A stretch of DNA of 64,000 bases from Wuchereria bancrofti (lineage: Eukaryota > Nematoda > Chromadorea > Rhabditida > Onchocercidae): contig SSBO01000003.1 of NCBI GenBank assembly GCA_005281725.1, positions 7,414,575 to 7,478,574 on the forward strand, written 5' to 3'. Position numbers and translations under genes: made by a program. A model generated the notes under the pieces. It was given only the letters and a program-made list of their open reading frames with translations. It had not been told where the DNA came from and searched no databases. Below are positions 13,174 through 26,264 of this stretch, one piece after another; within the stretch, counting starts at the first letter, position 1, and every line of letters begins with the position of its first letter.

Positions 13174-14639
13174 AATTGACCCCAATGATATAAAGCATTA
13201 TAAAAGATAATTCTTTCGCTGATTCACTTCCCATAAATTTCTCATTGGATATGCCAAGCTAAGCTCATAATGCTCATGAAAATTGGAAATTCAAATTATA
13301 AATGTCGTCTTATGTGGTATTTGAAGTAAACATGTAAATTATTGGTGAAATGTGGAAATGCGTAAATGTCTTGTTATTTACGCTTCACTCTTAGCAAGCA
13401 TTTTGCTTAGCAAGTAATGACCATTGTTCAGAGATATATTATATCCCTTATATTAGAAACATATATTTCAAAATATTTATGAATACATTTTATTCTTGAG
13501 ATTTCTTTACTATACACTAAGCAATTTATAAATTGCAATTGTCCCGAGATACTTGTTTCGAAGGGTATGCTGTAAGTTATATTACAATCGGCATATCTTT
13601 GCTAGGCTGACTTCTCTTTTTTTTTTTATAAGTGCTGGCCAGCAACCTATTACTTTCATTTATTTAAGGCCTTTTTTGAGGGCCTAATGGTTAAAGTTTC
13701 TCTAGAGTCCGATACATCATCACTCTGCAGCCTTTTTCTACCTATCGTAGAATTTTTTTCTTTGCTTACTGCAAGACAAATAACTCTAAATTTCAACAAA
13801 AATTATTCAAATATTGTTCATAAACAAGCATTACTTGTTCCTAAAAATGTAGTACGTATTCTTCTATCATTTTTTCTTCCATATAATAATATCACCTAAA
13901 TTGATAGAACTTATGTGAACGAAAAATGGTAAGCTAATAGCTAAGATAAAAGATAAAACACAATTTGTGAATTTTGTGCAATTTATGTGCAAATATGATG
14001 CATGTAATTTTGTTCAACATTTATCCATTTGCCGAACCCAATTAAATAGAATGATGTAATTTGTATAAATGAAATATGTCCTACAATAATTTGCATTTTG
14101 AACTTCATCTTATGCAATATAATCGTTTCTCATCTTCCAACTTTTGATAATTCTTGCATATTACTCTGTTAATACAAACATTAATCCATATATTAAACAA
14201 CTTATCGATATTTGATAATAAATAAAATAAATAAACGATTGAGTGAAATATTTCTATAAATTTTGTTTCTGCTCATAAGAAAGCTACGAGTTTGTTCCGA
14301 TACGCTTATATCAAACTAGTAATTAATCTTTCCTTCTTTTTTATTATTTCAATTGTTTATAGAAATTGGTCAAATGATTATCGCTTTTTTTTTTTCATAG
14401 AAAATAAAAGTGATTCATTTGCCAGGCAAAAGTTAATGTTATTATTTCCGAATAGGAATCACTAATGAATATGAACGATAAATTGATACGACTTTATCGG
14501 TAAGAATCACTTCGCCGATTTTCTTCTCACTTCCATTTTAATTTGAACATAATTTATGGCTAGAATTGCAATTGGAGAGTTGTTTATTTGGATAAATATT
14601 AACTTGAAAATACCAACTTGACGAACAAATCATTGTTTA

Positions 14640-14686
14640 GATAGATAGAGAGAGAGAGAGAGAGAGAAGGAGGGAGAGAAAGAAAA
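14640..14686. repeat. GA-repeat microsatellite
   Basis: Two GATA units pass into a pure (GA)n tract and then degenerate purine sequence. Confidence 0.9.
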
Positions 14687-16295
14687 GAATATCACACCAA
14701 TATATATTATCTGTTGTTGTTACTTGCCGTACGGATTTCTAATCAGCTTCTATCATTTACACTATTTTTATTATTTGCTAACTAATAATAAAAACAGGAA
14801 AAGAGCCTGAAAGTGTTACCGGAAACAATTTTCACAGTATCTGATTCTCTTACTTTTTTTCTCATCCATGGCTTTTCGTTCTCTTTTCACCTCTCATATT
14901 TCTCTGACATCAAACTGCTAAAAAAAATGAAATAAGTTTGTACTTTGTGAAAATTTCATAAAGATGTTAAAATTCTCAGGTCGTTTCCTGATCAATCAAT
15001 CAATCGTATCGATCTTTCAACCTAGGACAAAAATATGAAATGTAAAATGAGATTATTGTGACTCATAAATCATCGGCCTGAGTGAAATCGAATTTCACAC
15101 TTCGATCTATCTTTCCTTCTGCTCGTTTCTTTTTATGAATATTTTTCCCTTTCATCTCTAAGTTAGCAGTTGCAAATAAATTAAAGCTTCTCTCGAGAAC
15201 AGAAAATGTTTGAAGTATGTTTTACGGTTTATGTGTGTGTGTGTTGTGTGTCTTCTTTATTTTTCCGTTCATAACCGGAAACTGCCTTTTCTTCAGGAAT
15301 ATTTTTGCTAAAAATTAATGAGTTCGACTATGAGACTTTCAACTGCTGTAGTCTAAATGATAGTCTTCTGGCTAAATAGTTTAAATGATAGTCTAATGAA
15401 TCTGTAATTTCGAAGCTTTGATTAGATAACATTACTGTTAGTTGTTCAATTTTCTCTTATTCTTATGGAAATTTCATTATTTCTATTGTGTGATTTGACA
15501 ATTTAAAAATCTTATGATTTATATCAATTTTTGAAGTATATCAGAAAGTAAAAATCTGTTGAAAAAAGGAATTATAAATAAAATGATTTTAGATTACTTT
15601 CAAAAAAAAAAACAAATTTGAAAGAGAGCAACTTCCACTGCTATTATTTCAGAACTTGTCGACTCTTAGTGTGACACAGTGACTATCTGTAATTCAGTCC
15701 TAGATTAGATCCTATCTGTTCAAGTCAAATCAATGCAAAATTACTTATTGTTTATCATAGAACAACGAATAAACCTTCTGATTAAATGCCGTTGTATTCG
15801 TTATCTCTGCTTTTAATGATCGGTTAATCAAATAGATATGCAATATAGATACATTTTTACCTAATAAACTACACTATTACTTAATTATCTCATAATCTTC
15901 AACTTTCTCTTTTACTCGTAAAATTATTTGCCTACGATGAATGAATTTCTCACTACGAAAGTATCCTTTGGAGTACCGGTAATGTTTATAATGAAATATA
16001 TATAATTCAGACCAGGCAAAAATTATCATTTTCAACTGATGGGGAAAAATATTGAATTTAATTTTAATGGTCCTTCATTATTTTCACCTTCCTCATTTTT
16101 CTTTGCATTGAATTTTATGAATGGGTGGTTGTATGCAAATAAAAAGATTGTATTTAACATTAAATTAGTCAAAATGTTTTATTTAGTGCATTTATTTCTA
16201 CCCAATTCACCAAAGGCAGAAAAAGAGAGGGAGAAAGCATTTTCAGTTCATTCTTTTATATAAATTTGAAAAGCTCTTTCAGCAGATTTGTTTAT

Positions 16296-16340
16296 TTAAT
16301 ATTTATGTAAACTTAACATATATTTTTATATCATTTAGTT
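16296..16340 (+). repeat. Direct duplication, first copy
   Basis: Matches 16749-16790 nearly base for base (shared core TAAACTTAACATATATTTT), 453 bases apart. Both lie upstream of the phosphatase-fold gene. Confidence 0.6.
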
Positions 16341-16748
16341 TTTATCATTTTTCGTTACTTTAACTAAAATTAGTTTACATTAAGATTTAAGAAAAAAATA
16401 ATAGGAATATGAGATAAAGAAGTATTTTGTTATAAAACATTAAATCTGTTAGAATGCCTATAGAATAAATTTATTTTGTAACGTTAAATCAAAATTTCTT
16501 GTCTTGCAAATATTACTCACTATTGCTAGTAATAATCATGATTAGAAAAGAATGTGATAACAGCTAATTAAAGAGCTTTCAAATTCAACTTTATGAATCT
16601 GTCCATATTGATAATGTTATCATATATTTAAAGCAATCTATCTATTCCAACAAGAAGTAAAACGCGCAACAATTTTTTTTTATTTCGTAAACAATTTTTT
16701 CTTTCCGTAAACAATAATATTCATTTAAAATATTGTAAACATATAAGC

Positions 16749-16790
16749 TTAATATTTATATAAACTTAACATATATTTTATACCACTTAA
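16749..16790 (+). repeat. Direct duplication, second copy
   Basis: Second copy of the element at 16296; it ends about 80 bases before the first recognised exon of the phosphatase-fold gene. Confidence 0.6.
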
Positions 16791-16870
16791 TTCCTCTTTT
16801 TTTTTTTTTATCAACGTATAACTTTTGTTTTGTTCAAAAGTAATACGAAATTTTTCTTTTGTTACTTCAG

Positions 16871-18894
16871 AAAGACACAACGAGGCGGATTTTTTTGATC
16901 AGAAATGGTGAACCCGCTGATTTTGGAGGCGTACGTAACAACGGTGCATTCATGAATCACAATAAACTTGCAAAGGTTATATCAGTGTTATCAGTAATAT
17001 CGATTCGTTCACTTGAATTGGATACTTTCAAATATAATCTTTTTGATATCACACTGTAATATATCACAGATGGATAAAAGTCAGGCAATAGTTACCGTTA
17101 CACGATCTGGTGGCTTTGAAAGTTACGTGGATGATCCACCATTAACGCAGATCGGACGTGCTGACGCTGAGTTGGTTGGTCGTTCTTTGTCCGAAAGAAA
17201 CTTTCACATTCATACCATTTACACTTCACCTTCACTTAGATGCTTACAGGTTCGGCTTAAAATATATTCAACCAAATTTTTCAATTTAAAAATATCAGTG
17301 ATTTTTTTCACGTCATCATAAATTCATATCTTTACTGAAAGAATAATGCAATAAAACTTTGTAATCGTGTTTATAAGTAATTAAGTTAGAGAAATTACGT
17401 TGTAGAAAAAAGTTTAAAAAAAAGTTAGAATTATAGAAAATGTTACAGACAGCTATTGCCATCATGTCAACGTTAAATTGTCGCAAACCGCTTAGATTAC
17501 GTATTGAACCTGCCCTTTACGAACCGCTCAGCTTTATTGGAAAGGTCTCTAAGCGTTTTTTTTTTTCTTGACAATTCCAATATCATATTGTTATCATTGC
17601 TATTTAATTTTGATCAGTCATTTGATATTGTTATCCTATGCATTAATGTATGTAACGTTAAACTACATGCAAACTATAAACAACTTTATTTCTAATCATA
17701 ATTTCTCCTTTAGGTTCCACAATTTCTTAGCCGACGAGACCTTCGAGCAAATGGATATGTCTGTGACGAGCATTACGTACCGGTTATGTCAGTCAAAGAT
17801 CTTAAATCTTCACTTGAACAAGTGATTTAACCTTTCATAGCTATTAACATTTAATTTATGCATAAATGTTTCGTCTTTGATGAATCGATGAATGCATCTG
17901 TTATTTGCAGATGAACTCCATGACCTTTGAAAATTATCAGATTCATCGCTATAATTTTATGACGATCATTTTTAATAAAATTTTATGAAAACTTTTCATA
18001 GTGTTATGTTTAGGAGCTTAGGCCCAGTGATATAGAAATGAGGGTGGAAAAGGCTGTAAATAGGATTTTGTCGGGACGAAAACAAGAAGGTGGTATATTG
18101 GTCGTATCTCATGCATCAATGCTTGATGCCCTATACAGGTTGATGAGTTTTCCACATGCAAACATTTCTATATTTTCAACAGGTGTTAATCATTCACTCC
18201 TATACCTCAGATTTAATCATTTCTATATTTTCAATGGCTAATAATCATTTCTATTGAATTTACCATTTCTATGAATTTTTAACATTATAAAAGATTAATA
18301 TTCAAAAGCTAGCAACCATCAATGATGTTGTTAGCCTTATATAAATAACTATTTATTCTTTATAAAATGATTGTAAGCTGCACATCTTAAATTATTTTTC
18401 CCATTAACAAAACGAAAATAAACAACAAAAAGTGAAAGCATACGATTAAAACAGAGGTTATAGTGAACAAATTTTAAGACATAAAATGTCTTAAAGACAT
18501 AAAATGGATTTTTAATAAGACGATCGACTAATTCTGATCACTGAATTTTGTTTTCGCAATGTGTTTATTTGAAAACAGCTTTCAAGCTAATTTCTTTACA
18601 AACAAATTATTGATTGATTTCTTTAAAATTATAAAATATTGCTTATTTTATGCAAATTGCAACAATATTTTTTGCTAATTAAATAAATCACAATTTAGGA
18701 TAGTGATGAATCGAACTGATAGGCCACGTACGATGGGTGACATACAACGTTTGATACACTATTATCCACGCTGTTCGATGACTATTTTGCAATATAATCC
18801 ATTAGCGAAAAGATGGGAAAATCGACAAGATATTATACCACCATTAACTTATTGGCATACGAATTGTATAGTTAATGTACCAAATTTTGATTAA
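16871..18894 (+). CDS. UBASH3/Sts-like histidine-phosphatase-fold protein, predicted inactive (5' end missing)
   Basis: Six exons join in phase: 16871-16975, 17070-17249, 17449-17544, 17714-17821, 18014-18138 and 18699-18894, giving 269 aa plus an unseen N-terminus. The first four introns are phase 0 and the last is phase 2. Landmarks of the UBASH3 phosphatase domain appear in order: IFLIRNGEP, SGGF with D-D-P-P-L-T, YTSPSLRCLQ, R-I-E-P-A-L-Y-E-P, VVSHASMLDAL. In active family members the first motif is RHGER; here the phospho-accepting histidine is Asn (AAT) and the following arginine is Pro (CCC). The SPSLRC arginine, the EP glutamate region and the second histidine (SHAS) are kept. The exon at 16871 has a good acceptor and no ATG before the motif, so an upstream exon is needed. 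No UBA or SH3 domain is seen. Likely a cytosolic pseudophosphatase; substrate unknown. Confidence 0.85.
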
Positions 18895-19027
18895 ATTTGT
18901 TTAATTTGAATCTTTTTCTTTTTATATCGATATTGATGCTTATTTTGGAAGATAAATTAGTGGAAAATATTTTTTTTGAAAAAGAAAAAAAAAAGAAACA
19001 TTTTCTCATTTAGTTAGTAGTATTCAT

Positions 19028-19033
19028 AATAAA
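19028..19033 (+). terminator. Possible AATAAA poly(A) signal
   Basis: An AATAAA hexamer lies 134 bases after the stop codon of the phosphatase-fold gene. Such hexamers are common in AT-rich DNA, so support is only positional. Confidence 0.35.
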
Positions 19034-19179
19034 GGATATTAAGCATATTTATTAAAATAATCATGAAATCATTAAAGTTTATATATTCCAAAAACCAATC
19101 AATCAATTAATCTTCCTTAGCATCAATATTATTTAAAATTAGGAAACAATGGTTCACTAATTTTTATTATTTTCAAGAA

Positions 19180-19415
19180 GAACAAATAATATTAACAATA
19201 ATAATAGTTAATAATAACAAATAACAATAATAATAAATAATACTTAGTAATAACAATATAATAATAAATAACAATAATACTAACAATAAATAACAATGAC
19301 GAAACAATAATAGTAATGATAATAATAATAACAGTAACAATAATAATAGTAATAATGATAGTCATATATTAATAATAACAATAGTAATTAGTAATAATAA
19401 TAACAATAACAATTC
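19180..19415. repeat. Degenerate (TAA/CAA)n satellite
   Basis: About 235 bases built from ATA, ACA and AAT triplets with scattered interruptions, downstream of the phosphatase-fold gene. Confidence 0.85.
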
Positions 19416-22400
19416 ATTAGCTTTTCATAATAGCTTAAAACCTGCCTTCCAATTTTTTTTCCACTGAAAAGTTCTTTTAATGAATGAAAAGTAATATGTG
19501 AAAGTTAATGAAATATATTGCATACTTTACGGATTAGTTTTCATTTTTTAATGTTTTGATACATTTGGTAGCACTTTTTTTTAAAAATCAACTCGGTGGA
19601 TTGATATGTGTCGTGACATGAGTCACGTGTCGCAACATATTTTATTTTATTATTAATTCATTTTCATTCTAATTTATTTCATTCGAAATTAGTTTTTAAA
19701 TTTAAAATATTAATTAGATAAAAACCTATGGTGCAGTGAACGTCTAATTATAATATTGTTTGAATATGATACTTCTGACGAATTTTGCAATAATATCATT
19801 CAAATTCTATCATTGATATATCAACCTTGAAAAAGCACAATTGAGTGGACACAAAGATAAGTGATCTTTAATTAATTTAGCAAAAGCAATTTTGAAATTT
19901 GAAAAATTAAACAAAGTAGTTAATAAAATTTTAAGATTAGCAATGTAAACTAAATTCAGAGCAATATGAAATTTTTACATGTTGTTTCAACAAAATATAG
20001 ATACATTTCATTATATATTATGTAAAATATCAATGTGCCTTTATGTATAATAATGACTTATCATCAAAAACACTGACCATTTAGTGACCATTCGCAAACA
20101 TGACATTACCCTTTTCTGTTCAATTGTTCATGCTATTGTTTTTTTCTTTAATTAGTGAAATGATAATTTATAGCATTATTAAAAGTAATCTATTCATATT
20201 GTTTCCATTTCTTTGTATCAAAATATAAAAATTCATATTGTACACTTCCCTCCTTTATTAATTTATCAATATAGATTTGAATGTGACTTCATTTTTTTAA
20301 CAAATGTAATTTTTCACTTACTTATCACTAATTTTTCCTGCTAACTGTCGCCCAGATAGAAATCAATTTTATTGTTTATTAATTCTTAAATTCTAAATTG
20401 ATAGCACATTTTGTTTGTTTTGTGCAAATTATCATTCGGCTCATTTAACATTGATTCATCTGTCTTTTTTTTTTTCTTTAATTCTAATTATTACTGATAG
20501 ATAAACAAATGAATATTTACAAATAGAATAGTAAACGTTCAAGAAATTAAATGATTACGATAATCAAAATTAGATCGTATGTTTTTATCGTATTTGTAAC
20601 TTAGTAAACAAAGATTATGGTTACATTTTATTACTCAGTAACTTTTGAGTTATTACTTTCCAATATTTAATTTGTAGTCAAACTGTGGTATATGTGAAAG
20701 ATTAAATCAAACGTATGACTGACTAATTGTATAAGAATGTATTACTTCAATTAATTATATTTTATGATAAAGTTTTGGAATTGCATTTAAATTAGAAACA
20801 GTTTTCAGCAATTCCTGATGACTTTTCGGAATGCCGAAACTCAGCTTTTTTACATTGATTTATGTATAGTTTTTTTTTTTAAACATTAACCTTTAGTTGA
20901 AAATCTTTGACTGAAATTATTATTTGAAAATTGACTTTTATGTAGTACTAATGTGATAGCAACAATTCCTGATTGTCATTAAGTCGATTGTCATACATTT
21001 CTTTTCTAATTCATCTTTGCTCTTTACACCTATAATACATCCAGAAATTTCCACTTCACTGATTTTAAATTTATATTGAAAGATAGAGCTTTTTGACTTT
21101 AATTTTTGAACAATGAACTTTCCTACAGTTGAAGTTTAGCAATTCGTTTAATTAATTTGATTTTGTTTTTAAGTTATTTATTATCTCAATAACGAGTTCA
21201 TAAGATAAAGGAAAAAGCACAATTAATTAATGCGGTCCTAATTTTTTTCATATTCATTTAATTTTTAATTCCAACTGTAATTTGTAATTTCACATAGTTT
21301 AACTAACAGTTAAATCTGAATAATTAAAAGTAACATATCACATAACCTTTACTGTAAGTTAATTATGCCGAACGTCAAACTGAATATTTTGTGTATTTTA
21401 ACAATTAAAAAAGACATAGGTAGCATTTAAATAACAAATCCAGAATAAAAAATCTATGTTCAAAAACATTACATAATTGTTATAGCATAAGCTTTTGATA
21501 TATTTGATTCCTTGACGATATATTGAATTTGTTAACTAGTTAATTAAATATCAGAAAAATGAAAGATTCTGCAATGATAACTATTAGCACTTTGTTTCCT
21601 TACGTAAATACGCTGTCTTCTTAAAGTATTATACTTTTTAAACGTAATTCTTTATTATCTTTATATTTGCTTAGATGAAATAAGATGAAATTGAAATCTC
21701 TTTCTATCGCTTTAATGTACATTTTTCTATCAATTAACCTAACTTAATTAATTAATCGATAGCTGATTTACGCCTTCTCATCTCCGTCTCTGCTAATCTT
21801 AATGTTTTATATATCAACTATGAACGATTTGCTGATTATTGCTATTTTCAAATTGTCTAATTATTTCCATTTATATCTTTTTCCATTTCCGTCTTATCTC
21901 ATCCAATCCTCAGAAATATGGCAATTATTTAAATTTCAAAATTTCCTTCAAAATTTGTGACATTTCGAAAACATTTTCAATGTAATATGATCGCTGATGA
22001 AGCAAAGTTAATTCAGCATCCGAATTATGATTGATGACGGATTAATCAAATGCCTCCATGTTTCAAAAAAAAAAAAGGAATTTGAGAAAATTTCTAAACA
22101 TTGAGTTGAAATTTTAATAGCGAAATCGATCTTTCAGATAAATTATGGATATCAGAAAATAATAGTTGAATTCATAACGATTTGTTACTAATTCATTTTT
22201 AAATATAACATAAATATGAGCTGCCGATATTCCCATTTCCGGTTCCTTTCGCCTTCTTCTACCGGAATAACAGAAAACAACTGTTAATGTGAACGGTCCT
22301 TCCGTTGATTGACATTGTCGCATACAAATAAATTTATATGGTTCATCCTGCACTTATTTGTCATCAATTATTCCTATCCGGTTCCGGTTCACTTTACAAT

Positions 22401-24627
22401 CGATTACAACCGACTCCAATATGATAAATTATTTTTCAGCCTAATCATCACTGATATACAACATTGATAAAAACATGAATATTAGTAAGTACTAATGATT
22501 ATAGTGAAAACAATCAAATCGAACACATATGATTTTTTTATTTATTTATTAATACGCAACAACGAAAACTTTTCATAAACAAATGAACTCGTTCTAATAT
22601 AATATCATTTATTTTGTATATTCACATGATAATAACTATTTGAATTCATATAGATCGATGACTAATCTCTTAATAAAATTTGAAAAAATGGAGAAGCGAA
22701 TTTAATCAGTAAGTAAATTATCTCCGAATAATAATATGACATACTTCCTTCAATGCATCAGTGTATTCGAACATCTTTTGATTTGATATTATCTGGACGT
22801 GTTTTTTTTTTTTTTTTTTCAATTAATACTTATTCTCTTCAATAAAAGTGATCGTTTATCATTGAAATAACTCTTCCGTTTCAATTGTTCAAATGTTTAT
22901 TTACTTGCTTGATAGAATTTCTCTCATGTGAGAAATATTCTTTCACATAATGAAAATATTATCACAATGAGCTAAATAAATTGATAAGAATTACTTCACG
23001 AACTGATGCCATCATTTTTATCATTATCACTTTATCAATTATCATTACTAATTATCATATTGCTATTATTTTACACTTATATACATACATTCATCTGTAT
23101 ACATTTATATGCTATGTCAGTTATAAAAGCAATAAACAAAAGAGTTAGCTAACTATAGCCATGGCCATAAAAACTCATTTTGTTGACATAAGTCCTTTTA
23201 TCCAATAATGCCTTGCTATAGCAAATGCACAACTTTCTAAATTTTTTCTTTTCTCTCATTTTTTTTTATACCACTTAAAATCTTACATATTTGAAGTGTT
23301 AGTGTTGAAGTAATTAATGATCCCTTTACTCTAATAGTGCCATTTATCAATATATTTTCGAGTAGTGAAAATAGTATTAGCAATTAATTAATTCATTGGA
23401 ATGACTCATTATTGAAACAAATTGATAGATGTGATAATTTCAGTGGTAATCAAATTGGATAAGTATTTTTTGATCGATTTTTGCAAGAAAATTATCACTA
23501 TTTTTCACATCACAACTGCTCTCTGTGTACTTTATTTGTTATTTTTTTTTCTCTTAAACAATCATTAATTACTTTTCTTAGTACACAATTCTTACTCTTT
23601 CCGTATGTGTTATTTATTCTTTGCTACGGTTACCTTTTCATGCAATTGTTGCTATTCTTAAACTTTCTGGAATTCTTCTTACGATTCCTATTTGCAATTT
23701 TCGTCAATTTTTAGCTGACAAAATAAAGATCTTAGAATAAATCTTTGTCTCTTTATGTTTATATCGAAGGTTAGATTTTTCGAAATTTTTTTTAAAGTGA
23801 AAGGTAACTTAACATTTTTGCACTGCTAAGATTGTTCTCGATAAAAAAGAATTATATTTATTTTATGTACAAACATATATTTCTTTTCTCAGTGAATTCA
23901 ATCATGTCATACCTGTGCGTCTTATAGATATTTCCTCTAATCTACACATGAATCTCTTTTGAAAGCTTAAAATTTGATCATATCTTATGCATGTCTTGGA
24001 AATACATAGAACAAAATAACCAGTTTTTTCTGATAAATTTGTTACTTTGCATGATTTTAACACTTACTACTGGCAATCTTCTAAGTTATTAATCTTTACT
24101 GCAAAAAATTGGCTAAATGGTTTCAAACGCTAATTTCACGAAAGCTTTTATTTGATAAACTTTCACTTAAAAAAAAAAAGAAAACAAATAAAACAGATAA
24201 AAAACGAGTATCAATTTTCCATCAGTTAGCAATAAGTTGTAGTGTTTTCCTGATAATCTCATAAACTTTTGAAAGTTATCACTTCCAGACTCATTTTTAT
24301 ATCGACACTATGTTTACTATGATTGATAAGCTACTACTATCACTTGTGATCACAATGATGATAACACCATAATCAGTGAAGCAATGGTAATACAGAACTC
24401 TACAAACTGACTACATTTCTCTAAACGTTTGATGAAGGAGTAACAAGTGAATCATATCTTCAAATTCTGCACAATCCTAACACTTCATATTCTATTTTTA
24501 ACAAAAAAAAAGAGAAGGAAAATGGTAATAGTCATTAGCTCATAGTATTTTCAGCGCTCAATGGACATTTACGTTAATTTTTTCGTAATTTAAGATGCCA
24601 TTTTTTCGCTTTTCCATAGTATATTAG

Positions 24628-25151
24628 CAGAATCCAACAAGTGCAACACAGAATCCAATAAGTGCAGAAATAAAATCCAACAAGTGCAACACAGAATCCA
24701 ATAAGTGCAGAAATAAAATCCAACAAGTGCAACGACAGAATCCAATAAGTGCAGAAATAAAATCCAACAAGTGCAACGACAGAATCCAATAAGTGCAGAA
24801 ATAAAATCCAACAAGTGCAACACAGAATCCAATAAGTGCAGAAATAAAATCCAACAAGTGCAACGACAGAATCCAATAAGTGCAGAAATAAAATCCAACA
24901 AGTGCAACGACAGAATCCAATAAGTGCAGAAATAAAATCCAATAAGTGCAACACAGAATCCAATAAGTGCAGAAATAAAATCCAACAAGTGCAACGACAG
25001 AATCCAATAAGTGCAGAAATAAAATCCAATAAGTGCAACACAGAATCCAATAAGTGCAGAAATAAAATCCAACAAGTGCAACGACAGAATCCAATAAGTG
25101 CAGAAATAAAATCCAACAAGTGCAACGACAGATTCCAGCAAGCGTAGCGAC
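24628..25151. repeat. Minisatellite with 43/44-bp dimeric unit
   Basis: Units begin with AATCCAACAAG at 24631, 24674, 24717, 24761, 24805, 24848, 24892, 24936, 24979, 25023, 25066 and 25110: eleven full units and a decaying twelfth. Each unit is a dimer of a 21-22 base monomer (AATCCAAYAAGTGCA plus a short tail). Units are 43 bases when the joint reads AACACAG and 44 when it reads AACGACAG. Copies are nearly identical, implying recent expansion. The minus strand lacks stop codons, so long overlapping ORFs appear in all three frames; these are best read as a by-product. Confidence 0.97.
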
Positions 25152-25225
25152 TATCCGGAAAAACGAATTCCCGATGGAATCCATTGGAAGCAACTATTGT
25201 TGGCTATTCATGTTCATATGATTGT

Positions 25226-25380
25226 AATTGCACTTGTGTATGCGTGTGCGCATGCGTACGTATATATATGTGTATGTGTGTATGTCCGTGTATATATATA
25301 TGTGTGTGTGTGTGTATGGGTATAAGTATAGGTACAGGTATAAGTATAGGTACAGGTATAAGTATAGGTATAAGTATATG
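25226..25380. repeat. Compound TG/TA microsatellite and 18-bp tandem repeat
   Basis: An interrupted TG/TA tract (25231-25317) runs into two perfect copies of an 18-base unit built of GGTATA, AGTATA and GGTACA (from about 25319), then partial copies. It starts only about 80 bases after the minisatellite. Confidence 0.9.
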
Positions 25381-25891
25381 AGGGAAAATGCTGAACGATG
25401 TAATAAGTTTTCTTCTGCTTCTATTAATCATTTTTTTATACATGCGTCATTTCATTAGCTAAATTAATTAGTTGTACACAATAAATGATGATAAGAGAAA
25501 AACATTGGAACTCTTTCTCTCTCCCTTTGACATTGAAAAGGATAAAAAAAAAACAAGTATTATTAAAATACTTTTCCTAATCTAAAATATATTTTGCAAA
25601 AATATGCAAAAAATACTTTTCAAAGCTAATAGCTACCGTTTAGCTCATACAAACTAAATTCTCAAATCATACAAATTTCTGATGGAAACTTTTTAAAAAT
25701 CATAATGGAATGAAAATTTAAAGGCACATCAATATTTTCAACAGCAACAGAAAGTATATTTCCCTGAACAAAATATTAGAATTGGACAATTTTCAGCACT
25801 TATTGTTGATTATTTCTTATGGATTGGAAATGTATTTCGTAACATTCTTATGCTGTCATTCGTATAATAATGTCATTTAAGAATATTAAGG

Positions 25892-25916
25892 ATTGTTGTT
25901 GTTGTTGTTGTTGTTA
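25892..25916. repeat. TTG-repeat microsatellite
   Basis: About eight tandem TTG triplets. Confidence 0.9.
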
Positions 25917-26230
25917 TTGAAATTCAAGATCTAAAAATGAGAAAGAAGAAATTAAATTAAAAAAGACCACCCTTCTTACTATTTTCTTACCTTTTCCTCT
26001 CATATCTACCCAATATCTATATAACTTCATCTGACCCTCTTCCTCTCCTTCTTCTCTTTTCTCTTTCCTATTTATATAAATGTCACCTCTTTCACTTCTC
26101 CTCATTTCCTCTCCTTTAAAAATTTCTCTTTTATTGTCCGTTTTTGCTTTGCTTTAACCGGAATGCGTCAAAATCCCCCTTCATTTTTCGAATTTCCACA
26201 TCTTTCCAACTAGTGTTTCTCTCCATCGTT

Positions 26231-26264
26231 TCTCTTTTCTTCTCTCTCTCTCTCTCTCCCTCTG
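26231..26264. repeat. CT-repeat microsatellite
   Basis: A pyrimidine tract with a pure (CT)n core. Confidence 0.85.

Larger units (their letters stand above)
8409..16870. other. Long gene-poor stretch
   Basis: Mostly AT-rich with no recognised exon. It holds a short GCATAAA-type tandem repeat (10.39-10.45 kb), a CA satellite (13.1 kb), a GA satellite (14.6 kb), a GC-richer patch with a CRE palindrome (12.78-12.96 kb) and a 40-base direct duplication (16296 and 16749). Single-frame ORFs at 11.7, 13.7 and 16.0 kb have no motifs or splice logic that would support them. The missing first exon of the phosphatase-fold gene must lie somewhere in this stretch. Confidence 0.45.
18895..24627. other. 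Gene-poor AT-rich stretch
   Basis: No exon was recognised on either strand. A TAA/CAA-type satellite lies at 19.2-19.4 kb and a 20-base T-run at 22.8 kb. The patch at about 22.2-22.4 kb is GC-richer and contains an antisense ORF of 79 codons without recognisable motifs. Confidence 0.45.

Noticed and set aside
13660..13899. ORF starting MVKVSLESDTSS
   Set aside because: No splice signals or domain; the codons become AT-biased and motif-free after the first residues.
17504..17825. Overlapping plus-strand ORFs within the phosphatase-fold gene
   Set aside because: They run through introns in other frames; the spliced frame explains the conserved motifs.
24628..25151. CRISPR-like array
   Set aside because: Units are directly abutting dimers with no unique spacers, in eukaryotic DNA; it is a minisatellite.
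24574..25193. Three overlapping minus-strand ORFs of 183-189 codons as genes
   Set aside because: They are open only because the repeat lacks stops on that strand; the peptides are pure repeat and there is no splice or conserved-domain support.
25204..25458. ORFs in the TG/TATAGG satellite region
   Set aside because: Low-complexity translations of microsatellite DNA on both strands.
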